A DNA stretch of 64,000 nucleotides from Diploptera punctata (Eukaryota > Arthropoda > Insecta > Blattodea > Blaberidae), in assembly GCA_030220185.1 (NCBI GenBank), contig JASPKZ010001599.1:1-64000 (forward strand), in the 5' to 3' direction. Made by a program: the position numbers and the translations under genes. Within the stretch, counting starts at the first letter, position 1, and each line of letters opens with the position of its first letter. Shown here piece by piece: positions 53,067 through 63,971 of this stretch. The notes under the pieces are model-generated. The model had not been told where the DNA came from and searched no databases. It saw nothing but the letters and a program-made list of their open reading frames with translations.

Positions 53067-55110
53067 TCACCCATTCACTGACTAGATTATCATCTATTTC
53101 TATAAAATGACACAAGTGAATATGAAACTAGTAGGATACGTTAGACCAAGATGCTCGCATGTCAGAATATTAATAGGTTTAAAAGAAGATTAGGCTTAAT
53201 GTAAAACATAACAAAATTGTATCTAAAAGATGACCTCACTAGAGATGGTTTGGAGGCACTAGGTCTACTGCTTGACAGGTAGATGGTATTTAAATTAATG
53301 TAAAACAGTGGGTAAGAAGTCTTATCATAAGTAATGCCACGAGTGATTTCCAATTTATCTAGAGAATTTGGAAATCAAGAGTGGCATTTTTAGGACTATT
53401 TAACGAATAAAATTAAGCTGTTTACTCACAAATCATTATTTAACTGTAGTTATTTTAAAATATTTATATATTTAATGTAAACGGCGATGTTTGAAAACAT
53501 ATGAGAAACGATAGGTATGCTTCATCTGCTTCTTTTGTTTATCACTGCAACCAGATCATACTATTTATTGCCAAAGGAACGCAATATTGTAAGAATGCTC
53601 TCTAGTGGAGAAAAAATGAAACACATCAAACTGTATAGTAATTCATTTCTGATGTCGTATGATGTAAATATGACAATTATATTTTTCTGGATTGTTACCT
53701 GGGAAAAAATACATTTAAGAAAGTGCAAACAGTGGTTTATATTTTTGGTGGTATAATCAATTGCTACAAATGTTTTTATATTAACTCCCGCATACGGCAT
53801 GTGTTGACAATCATGCACTATATATACAATCTGGTAGCCGTATTTCTCGCAGGCTCAGTCACTGCAAAATAATGGTCAGACCTGTTCAGAATATTAAAAA
53901 GGAGGTGCTTTTTTTAATATGATAATTATAACACTGATAAATATTTGGTGAAACACGACTGTGATTGGTTGTAAAACAGAAATCATTGAAACGTGATTGG
54001 TCATTGACTCCCATTTGGGGCATGAGTTAAATAGTCACTGCAACTCTTCGATTAAAACAGTTCACGTCCACGAGGAAGTTCACGACATATCTGAGAATGG
54101 CAGCACATGTTGTATTGATAAGATAGTTCAATACCCCCAAACATTCCGCTCTTATCATCGACCCTACAATACATTTTGAATTCAGCATTAAACAACCAGA
54201 TAAGATAAACTTGGAGAAGAAGGTTATATACTGGCCAACTCTCCCATATTGTAAGTACCCATCTGAAAGGTGTCTCCATCTTAAGAAAGCAGATAATGTT
54301 CAGTCTCCAAATTCTTGTTCTTGATTTTCCCTTCATTTAGGATTACCCTTTTAACATACATTCTAGCTCCATTTTGTTCTATGCCTATTGTACAAATTAG
54401 AAATAAGTATTGTCCATTTATTTATTATTTTTATTGCTTTCCTTCTCTATAACATTCTTTGCCACTATTTGGCAGAACCTATTTGGGTACGTTTGTTAAA
54501 TAAATGATATAAATGTAATTGTATAATTAAATCTATTTTACTTTTCAAAGCGATAGGTTTCAAGCGTACAGTAAATACTAGGCAAACATGTGAATCCATA
54601 AAACCAAGCGTTTAAGTCATGAAAAATATATTTGAAAATGCATTTAATTTACGTATGTCAGATAGAGGAAGCGTTGTCCACTATTGTATTTACAAATCTC
54701 AGTCTGAATGAACTGATAAATCAAATAGTTTTTTAATTTAATCTGTGCAGTTTTATTATTTTGTTAATTTCGTTTAAAATAATATCATTCAATTCCACAT
54801 TCAATGGCGTTGCTTCGTAATATATCAGTTATTACGTCATCAAACTTATCACTAAGAAACCAGTCGCTTTTTGCAAAAAAGGAATTATGATAAATCAAAA
54901 TTTTATAAAAATATTAATTATGCAATATTTTAATGATTTAGTTATTTGAAAAAATAATCTTACATTACAAACTAACACTATTAGAGTTTTTAATAGTGGA
55001 TAAACCATCAAATAAAATTTAAAAGCGCGATTTGAAACAATTCCGTTATTGAAATACGTGTGTTTTCAGTGCGGTCCGACACAAGAATATAAATTGCAAA
55101 TACAGGACAA
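53067..55110. other. 2-kb stretch without recognised gene
   Basis: AT-rich DNA. Short open frames (85 codons or fewer) on both strands have no domain I recognise. No repeat family of this window is visible. Confidence 0.55.
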
Positions 55111-55565
55111 AAATTTGCCCTCTTCAAGCCGAGTACACCTTGAAGGGGGTCAGTATCGACGATCACGTTCAATAATCGTAGACCATTTCCGTAACTACAG
55201 TGAGTAAACGACAATAAACCAAGAAAGCTAATTTTTCATAAAACACAAATATTTCCATATTTGGGGTATTTTTTAACAATAGTAGATTGAAAGAAAACAA
55301 ACATATCAGATTATATGTTGACTTCCAATCAGACAATAGACAAGTGCCTCTTCAATCCGAGTACAGCTAGAAGGGGTCAATATCGAGTATCACCTTCAAC
55401 AATTTGAAGATCATATCCGTGAGTAGAGTGAAACAGCAATAAACCGATAAAGTGTTTGAAAAAGCACAAATATCAACTCCTTAGTGGTCTATTTTTTAAT
55501 AATAGCAGAATGAATGAATGCATGTCAGATAAAAGTCGACTTCCAATCAAATAATAGAGAAGTGA
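55111..55565. repeat. old tandem duplication, unit about 230 bp
   Basis: Unit 1 starts TGCCCTCTTCAAGCCGAGTA (55110) and unit 2 starts TGCCTCTTCAATCCGAGTAC (55347). Shared landmarks are GAAGGGGGTCAGTATCGA with GAAGGGGTCAATATCGA, CAATAAACC, AGCACAAATATC, TATTTTTTAA and GACTTCCAATCA. Divergence and indels show that it is old. Function unknown. Confidence 0.83.
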
Positions 55566-56304
55566 TTCAGTAAATATTCTCAAATATTTAATAAGTAACC
55601 AGAAAATTTGTATAACCATCATTAATAAAATAACGTATAAAATAGCATACAATAACCATATTAATTTATAGTGAAACAATACGGCAGTTGCCACAATATA
55701 TATTATATGCCAGTATGGTATATAAGCAAACATATATAATTTTATCTATAAATATTGTAAATAATGAACCCATTAAAATGTACATAATCATCAGTAATAA
55801 AACAGACAATTCTGCAGAATTATACTCTACAGTGAATATTACACCTGTTGAAACAGTTGCCAGAAAAATTCTTATGGTGTCAGGTATTTAACGAGGAACA
55901 GTAAAAGTGTACTTATCAACAATCAAATGACAATAAAATACAACAGAATGTAAAGAATAAATTTAATGACGCACAGAATATCCACTAAGTAAGTGGCTGA
56001 AAAAAGTCGCAATGAATAAAACAAGACAAAGGTTCTTACAAGGCGTAAGAAAAACCTATATAATTTACCAGGAAAATATCTTCTCGCTAATTTATAAACT
56101 TATGGACCACAACATGGAAAATACAGTACACAGCAATGTGTAGAATATTAATGGTTGTGAAGCAATTTCTGTAACATTTCACGGAAGTCCCATGGCTCTT
56201 TTTACTTACGGCGTATCTGCGCTAAGTAAAATCTCTAGAGCAATGCGCAATTTCCTTACACTTTCAAGCTATGAACATTTTTAATGCAATGATGAACAAA
56301 AGAG
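55566..56304. other. stretch without recognised gene
   Basis: AT-rich, no supported feature. Confidence 0.5.
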
Positions 56305-56595
56305 GAACATCATTAGAATATTGACGCTCCTGGACTATGACGTATACCCGGATATGATCCTTTTTGCTCCGAATTAACGCCAACATTTTGTCAGAACATC
56401 TTGACATAGATTGAAATACCGAGTGCAATACATAGAATATTAACACTCCTGGAATACGTCACTTACCCGAAGAGGATCTTGCGACCAATTTCACACTGTA
56501 TTTTGTCCAAACATCTAGACTATAAAGTAATAAAAAATATAATGTGGCACTATACCCCGACTACGATATATACCCGGAAGTGATATTTTATTTAT
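56305..56595. repeat. degenerate tandem repeat, unit about 118 bp
   Basis: TAGAATATTGACGCTCCTGG (56312), TAGAATATTAACACTCCTGG (56432) and a shorter third start (GGCACTATACCCCGACTACG) share the TACCCGGA/TACCCGAA step and the ACATTTTGTC/TATTTTGTCC step. Two and a half diverged units. Confidence 0.65.
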
Positions 56596-56980
56596 TAATA
56601 TGTTATGTACTCTATATGTATTTACGACATAATATTTACATGTTCAAAATTGTTATATAATGTTTTACAAATGATCGCACGGAATTCAAAATATTGTATT
56701 ACAGTTAATAACTGAATAATACTTTTATGTATTTTTTATATTAATTAATTTAATATCTTTTAAAATTTTTATGTAATAATGTTCTACAAATTTATACAAA
56801 GAGCTCAAGTTATTGTATTGCACTGAATTGTTCAATATTAAATTCCATTTGAGTTAAAACATATTAGTTTTGCTGTGTTTCCACTATTGGTAACAAATAT
56901 AAATAAGGATGATGAGGTGGTGATGGTGTAATATAGAACTGCCAGTAGAGTAAAAATGTATACCCTATTGAACACAACTT
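56596..56980. other. stretch without recognised gene
   Basis: AT-rich, no supported feature. Confidence 0.5.
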
Positions 56981-56982
56981 AC

Positions 56983-57393
56983 TCACTGGCACTATCGAAC
57001 CCGTAGGTTCATGGACGCGCGGACATAATCTCTCCATACATCCCTATCCTGAGCTAATGCTTTCCAATCATTCCCTGTATAATCTACTTCCCTCAAATCA
57101 TAGTTAATGTTATTCTCCCACCTCATTCTTGGTCTACCAACTGGGCGTTTTCCCTCTGGCTTTCCTACAAGAAGCTTCCATGCAAGTCTTTCATTCCCCA
57201 TTACTTACTTACTGGCACTATCGAACCCGTAGGTTCATGGCCGCACGGACATACGCTCTCCATACATCCCTATCCTGAGCTAATGCTTTCCAATCGTTCC
57301 CTGTATAATCTACTTCCCTTCCCTCTGGCTTTCCTACAAGAAGCTTCCATGCAAGTCTTTCATTCCCCATACGTGCAACATGTCCTGCCCATT
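56983..57393 (-). mobile_element. LINE-C 3' end with a second LINE-C end inserted in it
   Basis: Minus-strand LINE-C sequence runs from 56983 to 57201, then a new LINE-C 3' end starts (TTACTTACTTACTGGCACTA, 57202). That second end stops after about 115 bp, and the first copy resumes with a repeated block (TCCCTCTGGCTTTCCTACAA to CTTTCATTCCCCAT), present at about 57150-57201 and 57320-57370. Only the 3' ends are present, so there is no RT. Confidence 0.85.
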
Positions 57394-57757
57394 AAAATGT
57401 CCTGTAAAATATTGATATAATTTTTCCCCAAAGTTGGGGGAATTTTTGCTAAGCATAAATACGTGTCTGTCAAATTTGGACGATCCCGGAATAAGCATTC
57501 AGAACCTTCAGAATAAAATAATGAGTGAATATAAAACCATCCGAAAAGGGCACAACTCCATTAGATATCCCGAAATGGCAGATTCATCTTTACTGTTGAT
57601 AGCAATATTCCATCAGCCACAACTTATTGTCCTATAAAGAATTGAACATTGCCAGAGCAAAAACATTTACCTCTTTAAATATTTAAAAATTCTTGTTTTA
57701 TCACGTACATATGACAAAATATAAATAATGTTCCATCATTTTATTTCCCTTGACTAA
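57394..57757. other. stretch without recognised gene
   Basis: A 67-codon open frame at 57434-57637 has no recognised domain; otherwise nothing. Confidence 0.5.
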
Positions 57758-58312
57758 GTTGTGTGCTATTATGCATTGCAGAGACTCTTGATGTCCCAAC
57801 TCCTTTCAAAAAACGTTAAACTGAAAATATATAAAACTATTATTCTACCAGTTATATTATATGGGTGCGAAACATGGACTCCTACTTTAAGGGAGGAAAG
57901 GAGATTAAAAGTATTTGAGAATAAAGTACTTAGGAAAATTTTTGGACCAAAGAGAGATGAAGAGACAGGTGAATGGAGAAGACTACATAACAATGAACTA
58001 CATGGTCTTTATAGGAAGCCAGATATAATAAGAACAGTTAAGTCTCGTAGACTGCGATGGGCAGGACATGTTGCACGTATGGGGAATGAAAGACGTGCAT
58101 GGAAGCTTCTTGTAGGAAAGCCAGAGGGAAAACGCCCAGTTGGTAGACCAAGAATGAGGTGGGAGAACAATATTAACTATCATTTGAGGGAAGTAGATTA
58201 TACAGGGAATGATTGGAAAGCATAAGCTCAGGATAGGGATGTATGGAGAGCTTATGTCCGCGAGGCCATGAACCTACGGGTTCGATAGTGTCAGTGAGTA
58301 AGTAAGTAAGTA
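57758..58312 (+). mobile_element. LINE-C copy
   Basis: It reads 'MSQLLSKNVKLKIYKTIILP', 'FGPKRDEETGEWRRLHNNEL', 'RLRWAGHVARMGNERRAW' and 'RPRMRWENNINYHLREVDYT'. One stop replaces a codon near 58225, then 'AQDRDVWRAYVREAMNLRVR' and a (TAAG)n tail. It starts at codon 'CYYALQRL', so it is 5' truncated. Confidence 0.9.
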
Positions 58313-58433
58313 AGTATATTATACAGGGGTTGATTGGAAAACATTGGCTCAGGATATGTATATATGGAGAGATTTTGTCCACGCGGCCATGAACCTACGG
58401 GTTCGATAGTGCCAGTGAGTTGAGTTGAGTTAT
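58313..58433 (+). mobile_element. LINE-C minimal 3' end
   Basis: Only the last 100 bp (TTATACAGGGGTTGATTGGA to GGTTCGATAGTGCCAGTGAG) with a GTTGA-type variant of the tail (TTGAGTTGAGTT). It sits immediately after the preceding LINE-C tail. Confidence 0.85.
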
Positions 58434-58986
58434 AACAGAGTTTCTACAAAAAAATATTATTTGAAAGGATCGTAAGAAGCTCTGAATATAAAGAGAAGTT
58501 ATAGAAACGCTTCTAGCTTGCACCGAAGGAATATCCAATGATTGATTTTTTTTTTACTTGAAATAACTAAAAACAAACAACATATCATATTAAAATATTG
58601 CTGGGATCTTGTTCAAAAGCAGACGCTTCATATAATAAAATTACTCTCAGAACGTTCTTCATCTTCCATAGAATTTTAAAATTAATTTGAATTTTTATTA
58701 ACAAACATTTATCAAGGTTTGCAATTTCTCATCTGAGTTAAGTGACAGGATGTGTTGAGAGAGCGTTCTTTACTTCTAATTACTAGATTTTGACTTTTAT
58801 TAATAATATACTCGCTGACCTAATTTCAAAGAAAATTGTAATGAAATGCCAAGTTCTTTCTAACAACTGGAAGACTGGAAAGATTCATTTTCGTTTAAAA
58901 CAATCTCGATACGCGTTTTTCCATGTTGAAGTATCACTCACACTGATTATTTCAATGTTTCAATTTGAAGCCTGAATATAGTAAAT
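58434..58986. other. stretch without recognised gene
   Basis: No supported feature. Confidence 0.5.
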
Positions 58987-58994
58987 GTATGAAG

Positions 58995-59707
58995 TCAAAA
59001 AAACTAAATATATGGTCACACGTAGAAATACATTATATAATGGAAATGGACAGCTAATGACAAATGAGGGAAATTTTGAGGAAGTGGCTGAATTCAAATA
59101 CAATAATCACAAATAGGAATGAGATGCACAAAGAAATTAAACATAGGCTCAATTCTGGAAATGCGTGCTATTATGCATTGCAGAGACTCTTGATGTCGCA
59201 ACTGTTTTCAAAAAACTTTAAACTGAAAATATATAAAACTATTATTCTACCAGTTATATTATATGGGTGCAAAACATGGACTCTTACTTTAAGGGAGGAA
59301 AGGAGATTACAGGTATTTGAGAATAAAGAACTTAGGAAAATTTTTGGACCAAAGAGAGATGAACAGGCAGGTGAATGGAGAAGACTTCATAACAATGAAC
59401 TACATGGTCTTTATAGGAAGCCAGATATAATAAGAACAGTTAAGTCTCGTAGACTGCGATGGGCAGGACATGTTGCACGTATGGGGAATGAAAGACTTGT
59501 ATGGAAACTTCTTGTAGGAAAGCCAGAGGGAAAACGTCCAGTTGGAAGACCAAGAATAAGGTGGGAGAATAACATTAACTATGATTTGAGGGAAGTAGAT
59601 TATACAGGGAATGACTGGAAAGGATTAGCTCAGGATAGGGATGTATGGAGAGCTTATGTCCGCGCGGCCATGAACCTACGGGTTCGATAGTGCCAGTGAG
59701 TAAGTAA
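58995..59707 (+). mobile_element. LINE-C copy with 8-bp TSD
   Basis: Flanks GTATGAAG occur at 58987-58994 and 59708-59715. Coding starts 'KKTKYMVTRRNTLYNGNGQL'; a short deletion after 'EEVAEFKY' changes frame. The remaining 208-codon frame (59064-59690) is open from 'NEMHKEIKHRLNSGNACYYA' to 'NLRVR'. The duplicated GTA also belongs to the tail, so the TSD may be shorter. Confidence 0.88.
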
Positions 59708-59943
59708 GTATGAAGACTGTGATACGTATCAGTCATTCTCTTAATTTTGAATCCTTCATTCTTCACTTTACCATTTATTCGTCCTGAGCTTCATTTTCTC
59801 ACTCTTACAAGGGTAATGTTACCTAAGTAAGGTTACGATAAAACAAACCACATACAATCGCAATGTTCAAATTAAAGCTTCATTTTCATCATTATCCACC
59901 GCTAGGGTCTCGGGGTAGCGTTGCTTCCTCGTACGCAGCGGGT

Positions 59944-60066
59944 AATAATAATAATAATAACATTAATAATAATAATAATAATAACAATAATAATAATATT
60001 AATAATAATAATATTAATAATAATATTAATAATAATAATAATAATATTAATAATAATAATAATAAT

Positions 60067-60109
<43 letters not shown>

Positions 60110-60110
60110 T

Positions 60111-60141
<31 letters not shown>

Positions 60142-60189
60142 TAATAAATAATAATTAATAATAATTAATAATTAATAATAATAATAATA

Positions 60190-60232
<43 letters not shown>
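59944..60232. repeat. long AAT microsatellite, tail of LINE-B
   Basis: About 290 bp of TAA repeats with ATTAAT interruptions lie directly on the 3' side of the minus-strand LINE-B. Long Asn- and Ile-only frames across it are not genes. Confidence 0.92.
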
Positions 60233-60945
60233 GCTTTATTTTACCTGGCAGAGTTAAGTCCTTAAGGCCTTGTCTACCACCCAACCAGGTTTAAAAAAAA
60301 TACAAAAGAAAAGTCTTAAATCTAAATTACAATATATATAAACGATTACAAGTTATGAATACAATACAATTAATATTTATAATGTATTTTGATTTACTCT
60401 AAATTTAACGAATTAAATATATAATATGTACAAGATATATAAAAAAACGGAGAAAAGATTAATGACATAGTATAAAATTAAATAAATGGAGACAAATTAA
60501 TTATTAGACAACAGGTAACGGTATAAGCGTGACTTGAAGGTGCCAAGTGTGCGGCAACCCCTGATATCTTGAGGAAGGATATTCCAGGGGCGGGCAGAGG
60601 CTACTGTGAAGGAAGTAGAATAGGAGGAAGTGCTATGAAGAGGAATTGTTAGCAGACTGCTATCTTGTGATCTAGTGTCAATATTGTGGTAAGAGGATAA
60701 CTTCTCAAATCTGGACGCCAGGTAAGTAGGAATGTAGGAATTCAGAAGCTTGAAAAGTAGTGAAAGAGAGTGCAATTTACGTCTGTCAGTAAGACGGAGC
60801 CAAGAGAGGTTATTAAAGTGTTCGGAAATATGGTCATAACGGCGGATATTGAAAATGAATCGAACGCAAGCATTATGAACACGCTGCAGTCTCTGCGACA
60901 AGGCATAGTTTAGATCATTATATATAATGTCACAATAATCGAAGT
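60233..60945 (-). mobile_element. LINE-B insertion
   Basis: The 3' signature CTGGCAGAGTTAAGTCCTTA is at 60247, the 3' UTR runs to 60496 and coding lies at 60497-60945. It is 5' truncated where SINE-1 resumes. No convincing TSD is visible because the AAT tail covers the left junction. Confidence 0.87.
60497..60945 (-). pseudogene. LINE-B C-terminal coding region
   Basis: About 149 codons are open: 'FDYCDIIYNDLNYALSQRLQ', 'VHNACVRFIFNIRRYDHISE', 'LSWLRLTDRRKLHSLSLLFK', 'YLASRFEKLSSYHN' and 'ARPWNILPQDIRGCRTLGTF', ending 'YLLSNN'. This is the conserved region downstream of RT in jockey/CR1-like LINEs. No frameshift, so the copy is fairly young. The catalytic domain is absent. The frame entering from 61006 is SINE-1 sequence, not coding. 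Confidence 0.86.
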
Positions 60946-61094
60946 GTACGGATTCGATCCCCGGTCTCGTTTCCCGAGTGAGATTTTTATCATGGTTTTC
61001 CCTCACCTATAAGACAAATATCAGCAAACTATATGGCTCAAACAGTGCGCAAACATCATCTGGTAATGATAATCATCATTATCAGATTCGCCAC

Positions 61095-61097
<3 letters not shown>

Positions 61098-61149
<52 letters not shown>
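61098..61149. repeat. GT microsatellite
   Basis: A pure (GT)n run of about 26 units inside SINE-1. Confidence 0.95.
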
Positions 61150-61150
<1 letters not shown>

Positions 61151-61354
61151 TGAATGGTGTGTTTCGTCTTAATGTTGTATTGTCTTCGAGGAGGCCCTGA
61201 CATTGCATTGAGCTGATCATGCATTCGGGGAGGCTCTCCATAGACCATGGGTGGTTACAAACGTATGTATCTGATTCACAGTTAAAATCCCTCTCCCGGC
61301 AAATCGTGTCATAACAAGGCCCCGAAGCTTCTCTATTTATAACTTTGAAGGTTA

Positions 61355-61693
61355 TTGGTATAAGACTTGAAAGCATAATAATAAGCCCTTCGATTGGTTG
61401 CTGGCCAAAGGAAGGCAAGACCAGTTATGGGGCTGCCATCTTATAGCCTCTGGTCAGGCTTTTCTGGAGAAGAAAAGAAAATAAAGGAAAGAAGAAATGG
61501 AAGAAAGGAAAGACTCCCTAGCCCTCGGATGCCCTAATAGCGTCGGGGTCGAAAAAAAACAAGAGTTAACCAAGAGAGGTTAGATAGTAAAGTTAAAAGA
61601 GTGCAAAACACAAGTAAGTGGAAGAAATGTTTTGCTCAGCTTGGGCACCTTGTGGTCGCCATCCACATATCCCCTAGATGAGGACCCCTGAGG
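61355..61693 (+). mobile_element. SINE-4 copy
   Basis: Nearly identical to 37865-38203 from ATAAGACTTGAAAGCATAAT to GATGAGGACCCCTGAGG. It lies directly before LINE-G coding, at 'GLSPVLFII' (RT motif B region). Its upstream neighbour is the end of SINE-1. Confidence 0.85.
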
Positions 61694-61694
61694 T

Positions 61695-62525
61695 GGACTT
61701 TCACCGGTGCTTTTCATTATATACATGAATAAATTAATAAATGAATGGAGGAAAACAGAACGAGGATATATACCCATCAATAGGAACCTCAAACTCGATG
61801 CTATTCTTTTTGCAGACGATTTAGCTCTTCTGGCACTTTCCGAAAATGATTTGCAACGATCAATTTATAATTTACAAAAAATAGGTGCCAAATTTAATAC
61901 GGAAATATCAATTAACAAAACTAAAATTATGGCATTTCATGGGAAGGACCCCATACAAAGTAAAATCTGTCTCCAGAATAAAATTTTAGAGAGATCTAAT
62001 CAATTTAAATATCTTGGATATTATCTCTCTATCTGGGATGAAAAGGATATCCCTGAAAAAGTTACTAGTTATAATAAAAGTTTAGGAATTATTAATAAAG
62101 TTATGAAACCATCCCTTGTACAAAAAAACACCAGATTACCTTTATATAACACTTTGGCTATACCAGTGTTGACCTATGGTAGTGAAGCATGGACACTAAA
62201 AAAACAACATGAAAGCAGAATAACGGCTTGTGAAATGAGATTCATGCGCAGAACAGCGGGTTACACCAGATGGGATCGGAAAAGGAACACCGATATCTTA
62301 AAAGAATTGAAGACTACGCCAATTTTGGAATATATTAAACAGTACCAACTAAATTGGAAACACCATCTTGAAAGAATGAGTTAAAATCGGATCCCCAAAG
62401 CTGTTTATAATTATATACCAAGAGGACGAAGATCTCTGGGCCGTCCTATGAAACGCTGGAGGGAAAATTTTCTATAGGATCGTAACAGGCCTTGGCCTAA
62501 TACTTGGAAGGAAGAACAAGGTTAT
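61695..62525 (+). pseudogene. LINE-G reverse transcriptase, C-terminal two-thirds
   Basis: Coding starts in RT motif B ('GLSPVLFIIYMNKLINEW') and includes the catalytic 'LDAILFADDLALLALSEN' near 61800, 'TEISINKTKIMAFHGK', 'QFKYLGYYLSIWDEKD', 'YGSEAWTLKKQHESRITACE' and 'MRFMRRTAGYTRWDRKRNTD'. A stop follows 'HLERMS' at 62384, then 'NRIPKAVYNYIPRGRRSLGR' and the 3' end. The endonuclease and N-terminal RT are missing. Confidence 0.88.
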
Positions 62526-62994
62526 TAGTTTAATTTAACTTAAAATCTTGCAGGTTGGATTTAAGTTACATTAACTTTTACAAGATTCTAAGAACTGCAA
62601 GTTCTATATTCAAAAATGATGACAGATTGCAATTCTGTAGGATGACGATTATAGAATCTATTATCTTTTTATTCGTGGCTAAAGCTCAACTTGGGGTGGC
62701 GTATGACTAGAGAGGTTAAACTGCGATAAAAGAATGAAATTTATATCCTATTTAATATATTTCGATATTGAATGTTCCATAGATTGTACACCAGATTCCT
62801 AGAATAAATTTCAGTTCTCATGACAATATACATTTTGGGAAAACGTGTGGTACTGTTGATATGGGGATGTTAGCCAGGCTGTTTCCTTTGTGATTGTCGA
62901 CAGGAGTAAGATTCGTATTCACATCCTCCACCTTTATCCCTCATTTTCTACTCACTTAAGTGTATACTCTGTTATACCTCTCTCCGCAATAATA
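62526..62994. other. stretch without recognised gene
   Basis: No supported feature. Confidence 0.5.
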
Positions 62995-62995
62995 C

Positions 62996-63298
62996 TTACT
63001 CACTGGCACTATCGAACCCGTAGGTTCATGGCCGCGCGGACATAAGCTCTCCATACATCCCTATCCTGAGCTAATGCTGTCCAATCATTCCCTGTATAAT
63101 CTACTTCCCTCAAATCATAGTTAATGTTGTTCTCCCACCTCATTCTTGGTCTACCAACTGGGCGTTTTCCCTCTGGCTTTCCTACAAGAAGCTTCCATGT
63201 ACGTCTTTCATTCCCCATACGTGCAACATGTCCTGCCCATCGCAGTCTACGAGACTTAACTGTTCTTATTATATCTGGCTTCCTATAAAGACAATGTA
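62996..63298 (-). mobile_element. LINE-C 3' fragment
   Basis: The minus strand reads 'LYRKPDIIRTVKSRRLRWAG' to 'AYVRAAMNLRVR' without interruption, with the tail toward 62996 (ACTTACTCACTGGCAC). It is 5' truncated at 63298. Confidence 0.9.
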
Positions 63299-63359
63299 GG
63301 TGATAAGCCAGACGAAATAAGTACCTTGGTCGAAAGAGTGACGATCTTTCACCGTAAAA

Positions 63360-63590
63360 ATACAACCGTCAAGAAATGCGGACATGGGTTCTACTGGGGT
63401 AAAATTTTCCGGAGGTCAAATAGTCCCCCATTCGGTTCTCCGGGCGGGGACTACTTCAGGGAACCCATGCCAAAGGCTCAAACACAGGGACATGTTCCTA
63501 GGAACATGGAATGTTAGGACTCCACAATAATTCTCTCTGTATTACTAATAAACATGAACTAAGTAAATTGGCCTCAAAGTGGTAATTAAA
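63360..63590 (+). pseudogene. LINE 5' end: leader and start of endonuclease
   Basis: GTTCTACTGGGGTAAAATTT, TTCTCCGGGCGGGGACTACT and GGAACCCATGCCAAAGGCTC are followed by 'FLGTWNVRTPQ', the first motif of an apurinic-type LINE endonuclease ('WNVRTL'), then stops and 'LASKW'. It is the only LINE 5' end I recognise in the window. It cannot be linked to a particular 3' family here. Confidence 0.65.
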
Positions 63591-63604
63591 TTTAAAATAA
63601 GGAA

Positions 63605-63895
63605 GGGCAAAAACGCAGTTTTAAGAAGGATAGCAGGACACACTTTAAGAGATCACATCAGTAATACTGATATTAGACAAGAATTACAAATATATGAATT
63701 AACAAATAAGTTGACACACAATAAATTAAAATTATTTCAACATATAAATCGAATGGCGATACTCGTCTATCAAAACAGGCTTTGCAATAGAATAATTCAA
63801 GAGGTAAATGTTCCGTTCGACGCCCCATGTCCTGGTAGAGGGATGTGTTTTGAGTCGGCACAGGCTTACAGCCTAACCATGAAGTTGAAGAAGAA
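63605..63895 (+). pseudogene. LINE-H C-terminal fragment
   Basis: Translation gives 'VLRRIAGHTLRDHISNTDIR', 'QELQIYELTNKLTHNKLKLF' and 'QHINRM', followed by 'PCPGRGMCFESAQAYSL', then GAAGAAGAAAATAAA as tail. It has the LINE C-terminal pattern but little similarity to the others, and no catalytic box. Confidence 0.7.
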
Positions 63896-63943
63896 AATAA
63901 ACCCATTAACCCCATACAGAAACCACAGCAAGAAATTTGTAGT

Positions 63944-63970
63944 GAGAGCACACACACACACAAACACATA
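63944..63970. repeat. CA microsatellite
   Basis: A short (CA)n run with one interruption. Confidence 0.85.
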
Positions 63971-63971
63971 T

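Larger units (their letters stand above)
59900..61340 (+). mobile_element. SINE-1 copy split by LINE-B
   Basis: The head starts CTCGGGGTAGCGTTGCTTCC and TCGTACGCAGCGGGT (to 59943), then is interrupted by a 1-kb insertion. It resumes with GGATTCGATCCCCGGTCTCG at 60950 and the SINE-1 body (TAAGACAAATATCAGCAAAC, GAGCTGATCATGCATTCGGG, ACAGTTAAAATCCCTCTCCC). A GT microsatellite interrupts the body at 61098-61149. Confidence 0.83.

Noticed and set aside
59930..60950. Target-site duplication for the LINE-B insertion in SINE-1 (GTACG near both junctions)
   Set aside because: The match is five bases, lies within SINE sequence expected to differ, and the AAT tail hides the left junction.
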